DNA of 64,000 nucleotides, from NCBI RefSeq assembly GCF_001431295.2, contig NZ_LKAJ02000001.1:1054001-1118000 (forward strand), in the 5' to 3' direction. Origin of the DNA: Candidatus Berkiella aquae. Lineage in GTDB: Bacteria; Pseudomonadota; Gammaproteobacteria; Berkiellales; Berkiellaceae. The notes beneath the pieces were generated by a model. It was not told the origin of the DNA. It searched no databases and worked only from the letters and a program-made list of their open reading frames with translations. The position numbers and the translations under genes are program-made. Below are positions 56,313 through 64,000 of the stretch, in pieces. Each line of letters starts with the position of its first letter. Position 1 is the first letter of the stretch.

Positions 56313-56799
56313 ATGGCAACTAAAGGTTATTCTGAGGAAGAAGCCATTGCGTATATCGCAACCCATGGATTAGTCGAGAGACGCTTACGACGAAGGGCAG
56401 GGGAGGTCGTAAAAAGAGAACCTAAAAAAAATAATTTACCCAATCAGAATAGTGATTCATGCACCTTGTCCTTCCCAAGAAAAACTGAAGAAAAGATACT
56501 TTGCTGAAGAAATCACTATGTATGTTGCTGAACATCAAAAAATAACGCAACGTCGACATTTGAAGAGAAATAAAGCAAAGCTGCCAATAAACGTGCCAGG
56601 CGAACCTATTCTTGAAATTGAACCCATTCATCATTTCCAATCTAATAGAGTTGCATACGAAGAAAATGAGTGTGATGTTTTATTTCAAGATGGTATGTAT
56701 TTTAACTTTAGTATCAATGCGGAATCAGCGAGAGACACTGAAGCAGACAATATGACTGTTGTCACAGAAAGTAGCATTCGAGTGATATCGCCTAAGTAA
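56313..56799 (+). pseudogene. Frameshifted copy of the 58172-59188 repeat protein
   Basis: Two overlapping frames, 56313-56507 and 56452-56799, together resemble the intact 58172-59188 protein. The first has GYSEEEAIAYIATHG (intact copy: KYTPEEADAYIAAYN). The second has APCPSQEKLKKRYFAEEITMYVAEHQK (intact: ACPSMEILISRYKSEGAHIYIESYREA) and an ending with ECDVLFQDGMYFNFSINA and ESSIRVI (intact: CWNVLLQSKGVYFNAIAN and TSRVLAL). The second frame is open from 56413. The switch is best placed at a run of eight A residues (56424-56431). This is a broken gene, or less likely one expressed by frameshifting. It lacks the intact protein's 80-residue N-terminus and acidic middle. Confidence 0.65.
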
Positions 56800-56870
56800 G
56801 TTGTTGCCTGTTCCATTTCTTATAAAGAAGGTACAACTATCGAAGCATGGCCAGTAATAGGGGGCCTAAA

Positions 56871-57668
56871 TTAGTTTATACCTTCTCTGTAAGAATCGTT
56901 ATACCATTTTTTGTAGTAAACATTATAAAGAACAGGGCGTGGAGATTGAGAAAGATTCGCTCTGCCTCGATGATTAATTTTTCCATTGAAGATAATCACA
57001 TCCCCTGCTTTAAGATCAAATTGAGCTGTTTTAGCCAAAGGGTATTCTTCCATCGTTTTGCGATGGGTTGTGAGCATGAATTCCGTTGTGCCATTTTCTT
57101 TATTCATATTTACTAAAGGAATGAGGACGGTAAAATAAAAATCATCCATTCTAACCAGTTGTGTGCCATCGATGTCTGAATCTGCAATATTGTCTGTGTC
57201 TCTATGCCAATATTGATCACCGCTACCCGGTGCTGCGAAAACAACGCCAGTATAATTGGTATAACGACTATGTAACACTTTTTGAATGAGTTTTTCGATA
57301 ATCGGGTTATGTTGAAAATGAGAATCAGCAAAAATTCCTTTATTAAGCTGGTAACGGGTATCAAAACGACCTGGTCCTGCCTGTAAAACAAGATCATTAT
57401 CTATTTGCCAATAATAAGATGCCGTTTTTTTTCCATCGTTATTAAAATAACGCGGTATTCCCGGCGTTTTCATGAGTGATTCAATTTTTTGAACGACAGG
57501 ATTGAGTGCTATTTGAAATGCCTCAATCTCTTGTTGGGAATATACCTGCGGTATTATCGTGACACCATTGTTATTTAATTCATTAAGATGCTTATTGTAG
57601 TTGAGATCTTGCGCATAATTAATTGGAGAAAAAATCAAAGTAAGAAAAAATAAAGTAAATGCTTTCAT
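56871..57668 (-). CDS. Exported phytanoyl-CoA dioxygenase (PhyH) family protein
   Basis: This 265-residue Fe(II)/2-oxoglutarate oxygenase-like protein has a clear signal peptide (MKAFTLFFLTLIFSPINYA, cut near 19). The iron ligands are WHRDTD (His155, Asp157) and INHRGRANLS (His233), and the likely 2-oxoglutarate-binding Arg244 follows in SPRPVLYN. All catalytic residues are therefore intact. Members normally work in the cytoplasm on acyl-CoA or small molecules, so export is unusual. The substrate is unknown. It lies between two decayed and one intact copy of the EEA-YI repeat protein, on the opposite strand. Confidence 0.82.
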   Translation of the reverse strand: MKAFTLFFLTLIFSPINYAQDLNYNKHLNELNNNGVTIIPQVYSQQEIEAFQIALNPVVQKIESLMKTPGIPRYFNNDGKKTASYYWQIDNDLVLQAGPGRFDTRYQLNKGIFADSHFQHNPIIEKLIQKVLHSRYTNYTGVVFAAPGSGDQYWHRDTDNIADSDIDGTQLVRMDDFYFTVLIPLVNMNKENGTTEFMLTTHRKTMEEYPLAKTAQFDLKAGDVIIFNGKINHRGRANLSQSPRPVLYNVYYKKWYNDSYREGIN

Positions 57669-57862
57669 TATTCGTCATCTCAATCACAAGCTAATAGGTT
57701 TAATTATACGTATCAGTTTTTATGTACTCAACTTGCTGTAATAAGCTGTATTATTCAGTATATTTGTTCGAATTTTTAAATTTAAAAAGTTCTAATATTT
57801 AATTTTGCTAATACCACAAGAGAATAGCTACGTCTGTCAGGATAAAACAGAGCGCACAAAAA

Positions 57863-58000
57863 ATGGCTGAAGAAATTTTTATTTATATTGATACTTATCA
57901 AAAACCAATTCCGAGTCATGATTTGAAGCAATGCGAATGTATTCTTGAAAATGAGAAAGTGGTGAGCGACATTGATGCCGACAATGTGTGGCCGTCATAG
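57863..58000 (+). pseudogene. Short remnant of the EEA-YI repeat protein
   Basis: This 45-codon frame begins MAEEIFIYIDTYQKPIPSHD. It resembles the segment SEGAHIYIESYREAYGRR of the intact 58172-59188 protein and AEEITMYVAEHQK of the broken 56313-56799 copy. The frame upstream (back to 57812) still reads TSVRIKQSAQK where the intact copy has CPSMEILISRYKS. The rest is lost, so this is a second relic of the family. The remaining intergenic sequence of 57669-58171 shows no other gene. Confidence 0.5.
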
Positions 58001-58171
58001 AAAGCGACAATGAGATGCCATGAATACTCAACCTGATGCCACTTCAACCAACGCAAGTAGGTTTAAATAAAACGCTTGCTGCCTAAATTAAGTGTAGATT
58101 CAAATAATAGTAAGCTTGATGTTCGAATAGTTTGGTGTTATAAAGTCAGCTCTATTAACATTGTCAGGTAA

Positions 58172-59188
58172 ATGTATTATATGCCAATATCGCACCCTTT
58201 AATTCGTAAAGGCCAACAACGTAAAAACGCCAAGAAAGCATCCTCCTATCCACAAAACATGCAATTAAATGATGCTCAATCATCATATCAAGAGTTCCAG
58301 GTAAATAACGGTGAATTAATTTCAACTGAGATAACGGCAACGTTTGAAACGGTGATAAGTGCAGCAGGAAATGCTGCCCGTACAGGCAGCTGTTGTCGTT
58401 CAAAAGAAGACTTGATGAGCCAAAAAAAGTATACCCCTGAGGAAGCGGATGCGTATATCGCGGCTTATAATGCATACGGCTACTCTGAACAAATTCAACG
58501 GACGAAAAGAACAAGAGCGGCAGCACAGAAACAAGCCATTAGGCAATATGCCTGTCCATCCATGGAAATCCTCATCAGTCGATATAAGTCTGAAGGAGCT
58601 CATATTTACATTGAAAGTTATCGAGAAGCTTATGGCCGTCGATGGGGTAAGCAGAATGTACCTGAGTTACCCGTTATTGAGTTACCCATTGAATTTACTG
58701 CCAATACCCTGGGTTGTGAATCCACTTTGCTACCCAAACTAAGCGAGAATGTTGATCTTTCATTTATCAAAAATCTGGATATGACAGATGACGAATTTTT
58801 TTCTGATACTTTAAGCCTCTTATTAGAAGAAGATACACAGACTGTTGATCAATCGGATACGCAATCAATAGAATCTGCTAAAGAAATGGGTTTCATTCTG
58901 GAAGTAGAAACACCGCAAGCTATTCAAGCAAACGCTCGAATGACTGCTGCTTTTTCTTCATCAGAATATAGATCAGTTGAAAATATTGATGAGATTCAAT
59001 TGCGGGGTGCTCCATTGGCAACGGTCAATGCATTTGAATTCGATGATAATTGCTGGAATGTCTTATTGCAAAGTAAGGGTGTTTATTTCAATGCGATTGC
59101 GAATACAGGTGCTTGCCAGGCGAGTGAAACGCTAACAGTGGATGCAGAGCAAGAGCTCGCTACTTCGCGTGTGCTAGCGTTGAAATAA
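58172..59188 (+). CDS. Repeat protein with EEA-YI motifs, unknown function
   Basis: This 338-residue protein is not recognised. Residues 87-103 (Y-x-x-EEA-x-x-YI-x-x-Y-x-x-YG) and 138-155 (Y-x-x-EGA-x-x-YI-x-x-Y-x-x-AYG) are two copies of one helical motif, each followed by basic residues (QRTKRTR; RRWGK). The region 185-250 is acidic (EEDTQTVDQSD). The C-terminal 50 residues (CWNVLLQSKGVYFNAIAN) are shared with the broken copy at 56313-56799. There is no signal peptide or membrane segment. Basic repeats followed by an acidic stretch could mean nucleic-acid or protein binding. Lineage-specific expansion suggests a host- or phage-related role, but this is speculation. Confidence 0.65.
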   Translation: MYYMPISHPLIRKGQQRKNAKKASSYPQNMQLNDAQSSYQEFQVNNGELISTEITATFETVISAAGNAARTGSCCRSKEDLMSQKKYTPEEADAYIAAYNAYGYSEQIQRTKRTRAAAQKQAIRQYACPSMEILISRYKSEGAHIYIESYREAYGRRWGKQNVPELPVIELPIEFTANTLGCESTLLPKLSENVDLSFIKNLDMTDDEFFSDTLSLLLEEDTQTVDQSDTQSIESAKEMGFILEVETPQAIQANARMTAAFSSSEYRSVENIDEIQLRGAPLATVNAFEFDDNCWNVLLQSKGVYFNAIANTGACQASETLTVDAEQELATSRVLALK

Positions 59189-59192
59189 GCGG

Positions 59193-59393
59193 TTAGTGCT
59201 CATTATCGTTATTGGCACTTGATTCGTCTTGATCTAATGAAGGCGAATCTTCAGCTGGGATCTTGTATTCTTCAGATGCCCAGCTGCCCAAATCAATAAG
59301 CTTGCAACGCTCACTGCAAAAAGGGCGATAGGGATTGCTGACTGCCAACGAGCTGGATTTTTGGCAGCGTGGACATAATACTTTTGTAGTCAT
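59193..59393 (-). CDS. yacG: DNA gyrase inhibitor YacG
   Basis: This protein of about 66 residues has a zinc finger, [10 protein letters not shown]...[15 protein letters not shown], with the CxxC and CxxxC ligands characteristic of YacG, which binds GyrB and inhibits gyrase. The tail is acidic. The frame is open to 59414, but ATG 59393 gives the usual [10 protein letters not shown] start just after the zapD stop (59399). The zapD-yacG pairing beside coaE is conserved. Confidence 0.93.
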   Translation of the reverse strand: MTTKVLCPRCQKSSSLAVSNPYRPFCSERCKLIDLGSWASEEYKIPAEDSPSLDQDESSANNDNEH

Positions 59394-59398
59394 CGCAG

Positions 59399-60175
59399 TT
59401 AAATCGAGCAGCATGTTAATTCAAAGGGAATATCTTGAGTCCATAATGCGGCTTTGCCATGTTCAAATTGCGCTTGCAAGAAGCGAACATTGATTCGATG
59501 TTTATTGGCGCTAATTTCTGGATAAGCCCCATATTCAGCAGAAACCGCAATACGAATTAATTGGCAAGCCGCTGGCGCATTAATCGATTTTTGGAAAGTA
59601 CCCGCAGCTGCCATCTCACGCGTAGGACGACAGGATTGGCGGGTAAGATCGAGTACTAAAGTGAGTGCTTTATCAAGCGGTGTCAGTAATTCTTGCCATT
59701 CATTTAAGGTACGTTGCCGAGTTTTGGGTGGCAGACTCAGCCAATAATGAAATGCGGGCAAATCAAAACTACAAGTCCCACCGGGTATGAGCAAACGTTG
59801 ACGGATGCTATTGAATAAATCACTTTCTTTGGGGCATAACCCTTGTTTCGCAGAATAAGAGCGTAATGTGTCGATGGAATATTCCAGCTCTTTTAGCACT
59901 TTATTTAAGGCATGATGATCAACACTGGGTGTCATATCTAAACGTTGCAGGCCATTGGTGTGACGCTCAATTTCTTTGAGCAACTCACCCCGGAAATCGG
60001 TTCTTTCAATTAAATTATAAAGTTCAATAATCGCCGTGACGCAGTCTCTTGCATCCCAAGGACTGACAATGTTGGTCAGTCTATATTTAGCCAACTGAAA
60101 TAAATGTTCAGTTCTTAAGAAAGTACGCATACGCTCGTTAAGGGGGTGTTCAAATAGCAAAAACTGTTGAGCCAT
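59399..60175 (-). CDS. zapD: Cell division protein ZapD
   Basis: This 258-residue FtsZ-associated protein bundles FtsZ filaments by binding the FtsZ tail. [22 protein letters not shown] at the N-terminus and [24 protein letters not shown] in the middle are the DUF1342/ZapD signature. ATG 60175 is preferred to TTG 60181. It sits with coaE and yacG as in enteric and Legionella genomes. Confidence 0.95.
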   Translation of the reverse strand: MAQQFLLFEHPLNERMRTFLRTEHLFQLAKYRLTNIVSPWDARDCVTAIIELYNLIERTDFRGELLKEIERHTNGLQRLDMTPSVDHHALNKVLKELEYSIDTLRSYSAKQGLCPKESDLFNSIRQRLLIPGGTCSFDLPAFHYWLSLPPKTRQRTLNEWQELLTPLDKALTLVLDLTRQSCRPTREMAAAGTFQKSINAPAACQLIRIAVSAEYGAYPEISANKHRINVRFLQAQFEHGKAALWTQDIPFELTCCSI

Positions 60176-60227
60176 ATGCAAAGCGCCTTATGCAAAGAAT
60201 AAGTAATCTTAATTCCAATATACCAAG

Positions 60228-60262
60228 TACACTTCAAGATGCGAAGTATAATTTGAAGTGTA
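60228..60262. repeat. Palindromic ACACTTCAA repeat copy
   Basis: TACACTTCAA (60228-60237) and TTGAAGTGTA (60253-60262) form a perfect 10-bp stem with a 15-base loop containing GATGCGAAGTATAAT. It lies in the coaE-zapD gap. It is the same family as 17018-17050 and the remnant at 22657-22680. It could attenuate transcription between the two genes. Confidence 0.65.
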
Positions 60263-60264
60263 GC

Positions 60265-60885
60265 CTATGCAATGGGGGTTTTTGAGATGCCTGTTTTTAA
60301 CAAAACAGTATGTAAGTCAGACACCTTTTTTTTAAGTTGAGAGAGGGTATCATCATTGGTTAACACCGTCTGAGCAATTTTCAGCCTTTGGGCAGGGCTT
60401 GCTTGCTCTGCAATCATTTTCTCAATTAATTCCGAAGATGCCTGATCGCGCTCAATCGTCCTCATATGTTGCTGAGAAGGTTTGGCATCAATCACTATCA
60501 CGTGGTCTATGATGGCTTGGTAATCGGCATAGTGTTCAGCCAGCAGTGGAATAACAACGATACAATAGGGATATTGCACTTTTTGAATGGCGTCTTTGAT
60601 TTCTATTTGAATTAAAGGATGAAGTAAATTTTCCAACCAAATTTTATCAGCAGGATGTGTAAAAATATGCTCTCTAAGGAGTGAACGATTCAGTTCACCA
60701 TTGGGCAGACGAATAGAAGCACCCCATTTAGCAAGGATTTGTTCAAAAGCGGGTGTTTGGGGTTTGACCACCTCTCGGGCAATCAGATCGGCATCAATAA
60801 TCGGAACGCCAAAGTCAGCGAAAAATTGTGCAGCAGTACTTTTGCCGCTGCCAATGCCACCCGTTAAAGCAACAACATAGGTCAT
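60265..60885 (-). CDS. coaE: Dephospho-CoA kinase
   Basis: This 206-residue P-loop kinase performs the last step of coenzyme A synthesis, phosphorylating the 3'-OH of dephospho-CoA. ALTGGIGSGKSTAAQFF is the P-loop, IDADLIAREVV the substrate site and VVIPLLAEHY the core strand. It overlaps pilD by four bases, as in the pilBCD-coaE operons of other gammaproteobacteria. Confidence 0.97.
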   Translation of the reverse strand: MTYVVALTGGIGSGKSTAAQFFADFGVPIIDADLIAREVVKPQTPAFEQILAKWGASIRLPNGELNRSLLREHIFTHPADKIWLENLLHPLIQIEIKDAIQKVQYPYCIVVIPLLAEHYADYQAIIDHVIVIDAKPSQQHMRTIERDQASSELIEKMIAEQASPAQRLKIAQTVLTNDDTLSQLKKKVSDLHTVLLKTGISKTPIA

Positions 60886-61739
60886 AAATTGAGTATCGAT
60901 TTAAAATAAAGTTGCATCAGTTTATCACCCCACATCAGGCTTAACCAACCTGCCATAGCAAGGTAGGGGCCAAATGGGATCGGTTGCTCTCGGGTTAAAC
61001 GTTTACTAGCAATTAAAGATAATCCCACGATGACACCCACCAAGGAAGATAATAAAACAATCACAGGTAGGGCTTGCCATCCAAGCCATGCGCCCAGCAT
61101 GGCTAATAATTTAAAATCACCATAACCCATACCTTCTTTATGCGTGACCAATTTGAAAAGCCAGTAAACGCCCCACAAAAATAAATATCCAAAAACGGCG
61201 CCAAAGACCGCATTGGATAAGCCGGTAAACAGAGATTGCGAGTTGAGTAATAATCCTAGCCATAACATGGGAAGAACAATATCATCGGGTAATAGCTGTT
61301 CATTAAAATCTATCTGGGTTAAAGCCACTAATGACCAGGTGAGTAACAAAGCCGCTGGCATCTGCCAAGTTAAGCCAAAGCGATAAGCAACCGCAATCGA
61401 GAGTAATCCAGTTATCAATTCGGTCAGTGGGTAGCGCCAAGAAATTTTAGTATGACAATAACGGCAACGCCCTTTTAAAAACAAGAAACTCAGTATCGGA
61501 ATATTATCAATGGCTCGAATCATTTGCTGGCATTGCGGGCAATGGGAACGAGGAACCATTAAATTATAAGGTTGTGTTGATTCAGTGGGGTTTTTTTGCT
61601 GAATATAATCATAGCATTGAAGAGTCCAAGCTTGATTGAGCATGCGTGGAAGACGTGCAATCACGACATTCAAAAAGCTACCAATGATCAATCCAATCAC
61701 AAAGATAACAAAAAGATAATAATGCAATAGCCATTCCAT
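60882..61739 (-). CDS. pilD: Prepilin peptidase/N-methyltransferase PilD
   Basis: This 285-residue inner-membrane aspartic protease cleaves and methylates type IV prepilins and type II secretion pseudopilins. The N-terminal zinc part has CPQC (about 68-71) and CRYC (about 92-95). The two catalytic aspartates are in QIDFNEQLLPDDI and GYGDFKLLAMLGAWLG. Seven to eight membrane segments are visible. It lies between pilC and coaE. Confidence 0.96.
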   Translation of the reverse strand: MEWLLHYYLFVIFVIGLIIGSFLNVVIARLPRMLNQAWTLQCYDYIQQKNPTESTQPYNLMVPRSHCPQCQQMIRAIDNIPILSFLFLKGRCRYCHTKISWRYPLTELITGLLSIAVAYRFGLTWQMPAALLLTWSLVALTQIDFNEQLLPDDIVLPMLWLGLLLNSQSLFTGLSNAVFGAVFGYLFLWGVYWLFKLVTHKEGMGYGDFKLLAMLGAWLGWQALPVIVLLSSLVGVIVGLSLIASKRLTREQPIPFGPYLAMAGWLSLMWGDKLMQLYFKSILNL

Positions 61740-61750
61740 TGGCGCAAACC

Positions 61751-63004
61751 TTAGACAACTGAGCCCATCTTAAAAATAGGTAAATACATAGCAATGACTA
61801 AACCACCGACGAGTACACCTAATACTGCCATAATTATAGGTTCAAGCAAACTACTGAGACCATCAACTGCGGCGTCAACTTCTTCTTCAAAAATGGTGGC
61901 AACTTTAGCTAACATTTTGTCTAATGCGCCAGATTCTTCACCGATAGCCACCATTTGGACAACCATGTTAGGAAATATGCCAGTGGTACGCATGGCTACC
62001 TGCATTTGTGAACCCGTAGAAACGGCGTCACGAATATAAAGTACTGCTTTAGAGTAAACAATATTACCGGTTGCACCGGCAACCGATTCAAGTGCTTCTA
62101 CTAAGGGTACACCTGCTGCAAAGGTGGTGGATAAGGTACGAGCATAGCGTGCGATGGCCGCCTTATGGAGAATAGGGCCGACAATCGGTAATTTTAATAC
62201 CAATTTATCGACAGCCTGTTGAACCGCAGGGTATTTTTTTCTGCTATAACCAAAAGACCATAATGCAGCGATAGCAAGTCCAAGAATGAGCCACCAACTT
62301 TTTTGCACAAAATTGGAAATATGGATAACCATTTTAGTGAAATAAGGTAAATCAGCTCCAAAACCTTTAAATAATTGCTCAAACTGAGGAACAACAAAAA
62401 TGAGTAAGATGGCTGTTACAATGATAGCCACAACGACAACAGCACAGGGATAAAATAGGGCTTTTTTAATTTTTCGTTTCAACGATTCTGTTTTTTCTTT
62501 ATAGGTAGCAATTCTATCAAGCATGGTCTCTAACGAACCGGATGCTTCACCTGCGGCGACTAAGTTGCAAAATAATTGATCAAAATAAAGCGGATGTTGT
62601 TTGAGCGCCTCAGAAAATGAACGGCCTGCTTCTACTTCCGCTTTAATCGCTAAGACGAGATCGCGAACTCCTTCGTGATCGGTTCCTTTGGCAACGATAT
62701 CAAAAGATTGCACAAGCGGTACACCGGCAGACATCATCGTCGCCATTTGACGACTAAAATGGGAAATTTCAGCAGCAGACACTTTTTTCTTGCGTTTAGC
62801 AAATAATGGCGTAGATTGACGGCGTACAGAAATCGGATTTAAACCTTGACGCCTGAGATCGGCTTTTGCCAAGGTAATATTAGCAGCGCTGATTTCTCCC
62901 TGAACCTTCAATCCTTGAGCATTCATACATTCATAGGAAAATAGGTGCATTTTAGGCGCAGCTGGAGGAGGAGGGCGCTGAGTTGTTCGTTTTGCAATAG
63001 CCAT
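61751..63004 (-). CDS. pilC: Type IV pilus inner-membrane platform protein PilC
   Basis: This 417-residue polytopic protein of the GspF/PilC family has two T2SF domains at about 75-200 and 280-400 (FSRQMATMMSAGVPLVQSFD; YARTLSTTFAAGVPLVEALESV). Three membrane segments lie near 180-205, 235-250 and 385-410. It anchors the PilB and PilT motors under the pilus base. It follows pilB after three bases. Confidence 0.96.
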   Translation of the reverse strand: MAIAKRTTQRPPPPAAPKMHLFSYECMNAQGLKVQGEISAANITLAKADLRRQGLNPISVRRQSTPLFAKRKKKVSAAEISHFSRQMATMMSAGVPLVQSFDIVAKGTDHEGVRDLVLAIKAEVEAGRSFSEALKQHPLYFDQLFCNLVAAGEASGSLETMLDRIATYKEKTESLKRKIKKALFYPCAVVVVAIIVTAILLIFVVPQFEQLFKGFGADLPYFTKMVIHISNFVQKSWWLILGLAIAALWSFGYSRKKYPAVQQAVDKLVLKLPIVGPILHKAAIARYARTLSTTFAAGVPLVEALESVAGATGNIVYSKAVLYIRDAVSTGSQMQVAMRTTGIFPNMVVQMVAIGEESGALDKMLAKVATIFEEEVDAAVDGLSSLLEPIIMAVLGVLVGGLVIAMYLPIFKMGSVV

Positions 63005-63007
63005 ACT

Positions 63008-64000
63008 CTAATCCTTGGTAACTCTATTTACTTCCTCGATTGTCGTTAATCCTAATTTAACTTTATTTAAACCCGCACGCCGCAAATTAATGACATTATC
63101 GAGTTTCATTTGAGCAGCAATATCAAATGCATTACCCCCCGCCATGATAATTTGCCCAATGGCAGGAGAAACAGGCATGACTTCATAGATACCGACCCTT
63201 CCTTTGAAACCGTTGATGCATTGATCGCACCCTTTAGGTTCGAAAACAGAGAAGTTTTCTTGCACATCTGCTTCGGTAAAGCCAACATCAATTAATGCTT
63301 CAGGAGGAAAATGGGCTACTTGTTTACAATGCGTACAAAGCCTACGTGCTAAACGTTGTGCAATAACGAGCGTAACGGAAGTTGCTAGATTGAATGCTTG
63401 AATGCCCATGTTCATTAAACGAGTCAATGTTTCAGGTGCGCTATTGGTATGCAAAGTTGATAAAACCATATGACCTGTTTGTGCCGCTTTTACGGCAATT
63501 TCAGCGGTTTCTAAATCGCGAACCTCACCCACCATAATAATATCGGGATCTTGTCTTAAGAAAGCTCTTAATGCACTGGAAAAAGTCAAACCGGCTTTGG
63601 GATTCACATTGACTTGATTAATGCCGGGTAAATTGATTTCGACAGGATCTTCTGCGGTTGAAATATTGACTTCACTAGTATTCAAAATATTAATTGCAGT
63701 ATAAAGTGAAACGGTTTTACCGCTGCCTGTGGGGCCTGTAACCAAAACCATGCCTTGTGGTTTATGAATGGCATTTAAAAAGGCTACTTTTTGTGCTTCT
63801 TCATAACCTAAAGCATCAATACCTATTTTAGCGGATGAAGGATCAAGTATTCGCATCACGACCTTCTCGCCAAAAAGCGTCGGGCAAGTGCTGACACGAA
63901 AGTCAATTGCACGATTGCGCGACAGTTTCATTTTAAAACGTCCGTCTTGAGGGACACGACGTTCTGAAATATCGAGCCTTGACATCACTTTCAAACGAGC
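63008..64000 (-). CDS. pilB: Type IV pilus assembly ATPase PilB (partial, C-terminal part)
   Basis: About 330 codons of the C-terminal ATPase domain are inside the window; the 5' part lies beyond base 64000. [32 protein letters not shown] (Walker A), [30 protein letters not shown] (Walker B/His box) and the zinc tetracysteine CTHC...CDQC ([28 protein letters not shown]) are seen. PilB powers pilus extension. It is first in the pilBCD-coaE group on the minus strand. Confidence 0.96.
   Translation of the reverse strand, partial: ARLKVMSRLDISERRVPQDGRFKMKLSRNRAIDFRVSTCPTLFGEKVVMRILDPSSAKIGIDALGYEEAQKVAFLNAIHKPQGMVLVTGPTGSGKTVSLYTAINILNTSEVNISTAEDPVEINLPGINQVNVNPKAGLTFSSALRAFLRQDPDIIMVGEVRDLETAEIAVKAAQTGHMVLSTLHTNSAPETLTRLMNMGIQAFNLATSVTLVIAQRLARRLCTHCKQVAHFPPEALIDVGFTEADVQENFSVFEPKGCDQCINGFKGRVGIYEVMPVSPAIGQIIMAGGNAFDIAAQMKLDNVINLRRAGLNKVKLGLTTIEEVNRVTKD

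Overview
The window is AT-rich chromosomal DNA from a gammaproteobacterium, most likely a member of the Legionellales (Legionella, Coxiella or Berkiella-like). This placement is an inference. It rests on the bdhA-patatin gene pair known from Legionella, a poly-3-hydroxybutyrate gene set, the pilBCD-coaE-zapD-yacG order, the sspAB, lpoA-yraN-diaA-dolP and rnpB-mraZ-dcw neighbourhoods, and several genes that look like host-directed effectors. No tRNA, CRISPR array, prophage or plasmid function was recognised.

Layout: 1-0.5 kb holds the end of sspA and all of sspB. 0.5-6.1 kb is a storage-polymer and lipid region: a double-glycine-leader peptide, PHA synthase, an HMA-like protein, an HDOD protein, 3-hydroxybutyrate dehydrogenase and a patatin. 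6.1-32.1 kb is a patchwork accessory region. It contains an ABC transporter, a shrunken glutamyl-tRNA-reductase-like protein, a REP-type transposase inside paired inverted repeats, two tandem paralogues of unknown function, an FAD monooxygenase, an amino-acid permease behind a stem-loop leader, a histone H1-like protein with an AT-hook, a HAD-like protein, a phasin, a second double-glycine peptide, a thiolase, a phosphodiester-glycosidase-like protein and a YopJ-like/ankyrin protein. The envelope and replication genes dolP, diaA, yraN, lpoA and rsmI lie here too. yraN and lpoA are separated by a 3.4 kb block of hydrolases, small ORFs and palindromic repeats.

32.15-51.4 kb is a complete, tightly overlapping dcw cluster behind rnpB: mraZ, rsmH, ftsL, ftsI, murE, murF, mraY, murD, ftsW, murG, murC, murB, ddl, ftsQ, ftsA, ftsZ and lpxC. 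It has a clear sigma-70 promoter and a four-repeat MraZ operator. dciA, an M23 peptidase, secA and mutT follow. 56.1-59.2 kb is a second accessory pocket. An exported phytanoyl-CoA-dioxygenase-like protein sits between one intact and two decayed copies of an unrecognised repeat protein. 59.2-64 kb is yacG, zapD, coaE, pilD, pilC and the 3' part of pilB.

How the genes work together: the dcw block makes and divides a meso-DAP peptidoglycan wall. PhaC, the phasin, the thiolase and BdhA fit a PHB storage and mobilisation economy. The most notable undescribed candidates are the YopJ-like/ankyrin protein (20895-22604), the glutamyl-tRNA-reductase-like protein without its NADPH domain (8043-8798), two bacteriocin-type double-glycine peptides (545-793 and 17784-18059), the EEA-YI repeat family (56313-59188), and a glycosyltransferase-like protein that seems to have lost its DXD motif (31282-32088). 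All homology statements come from reading the sequence against remembered families; no search was run.
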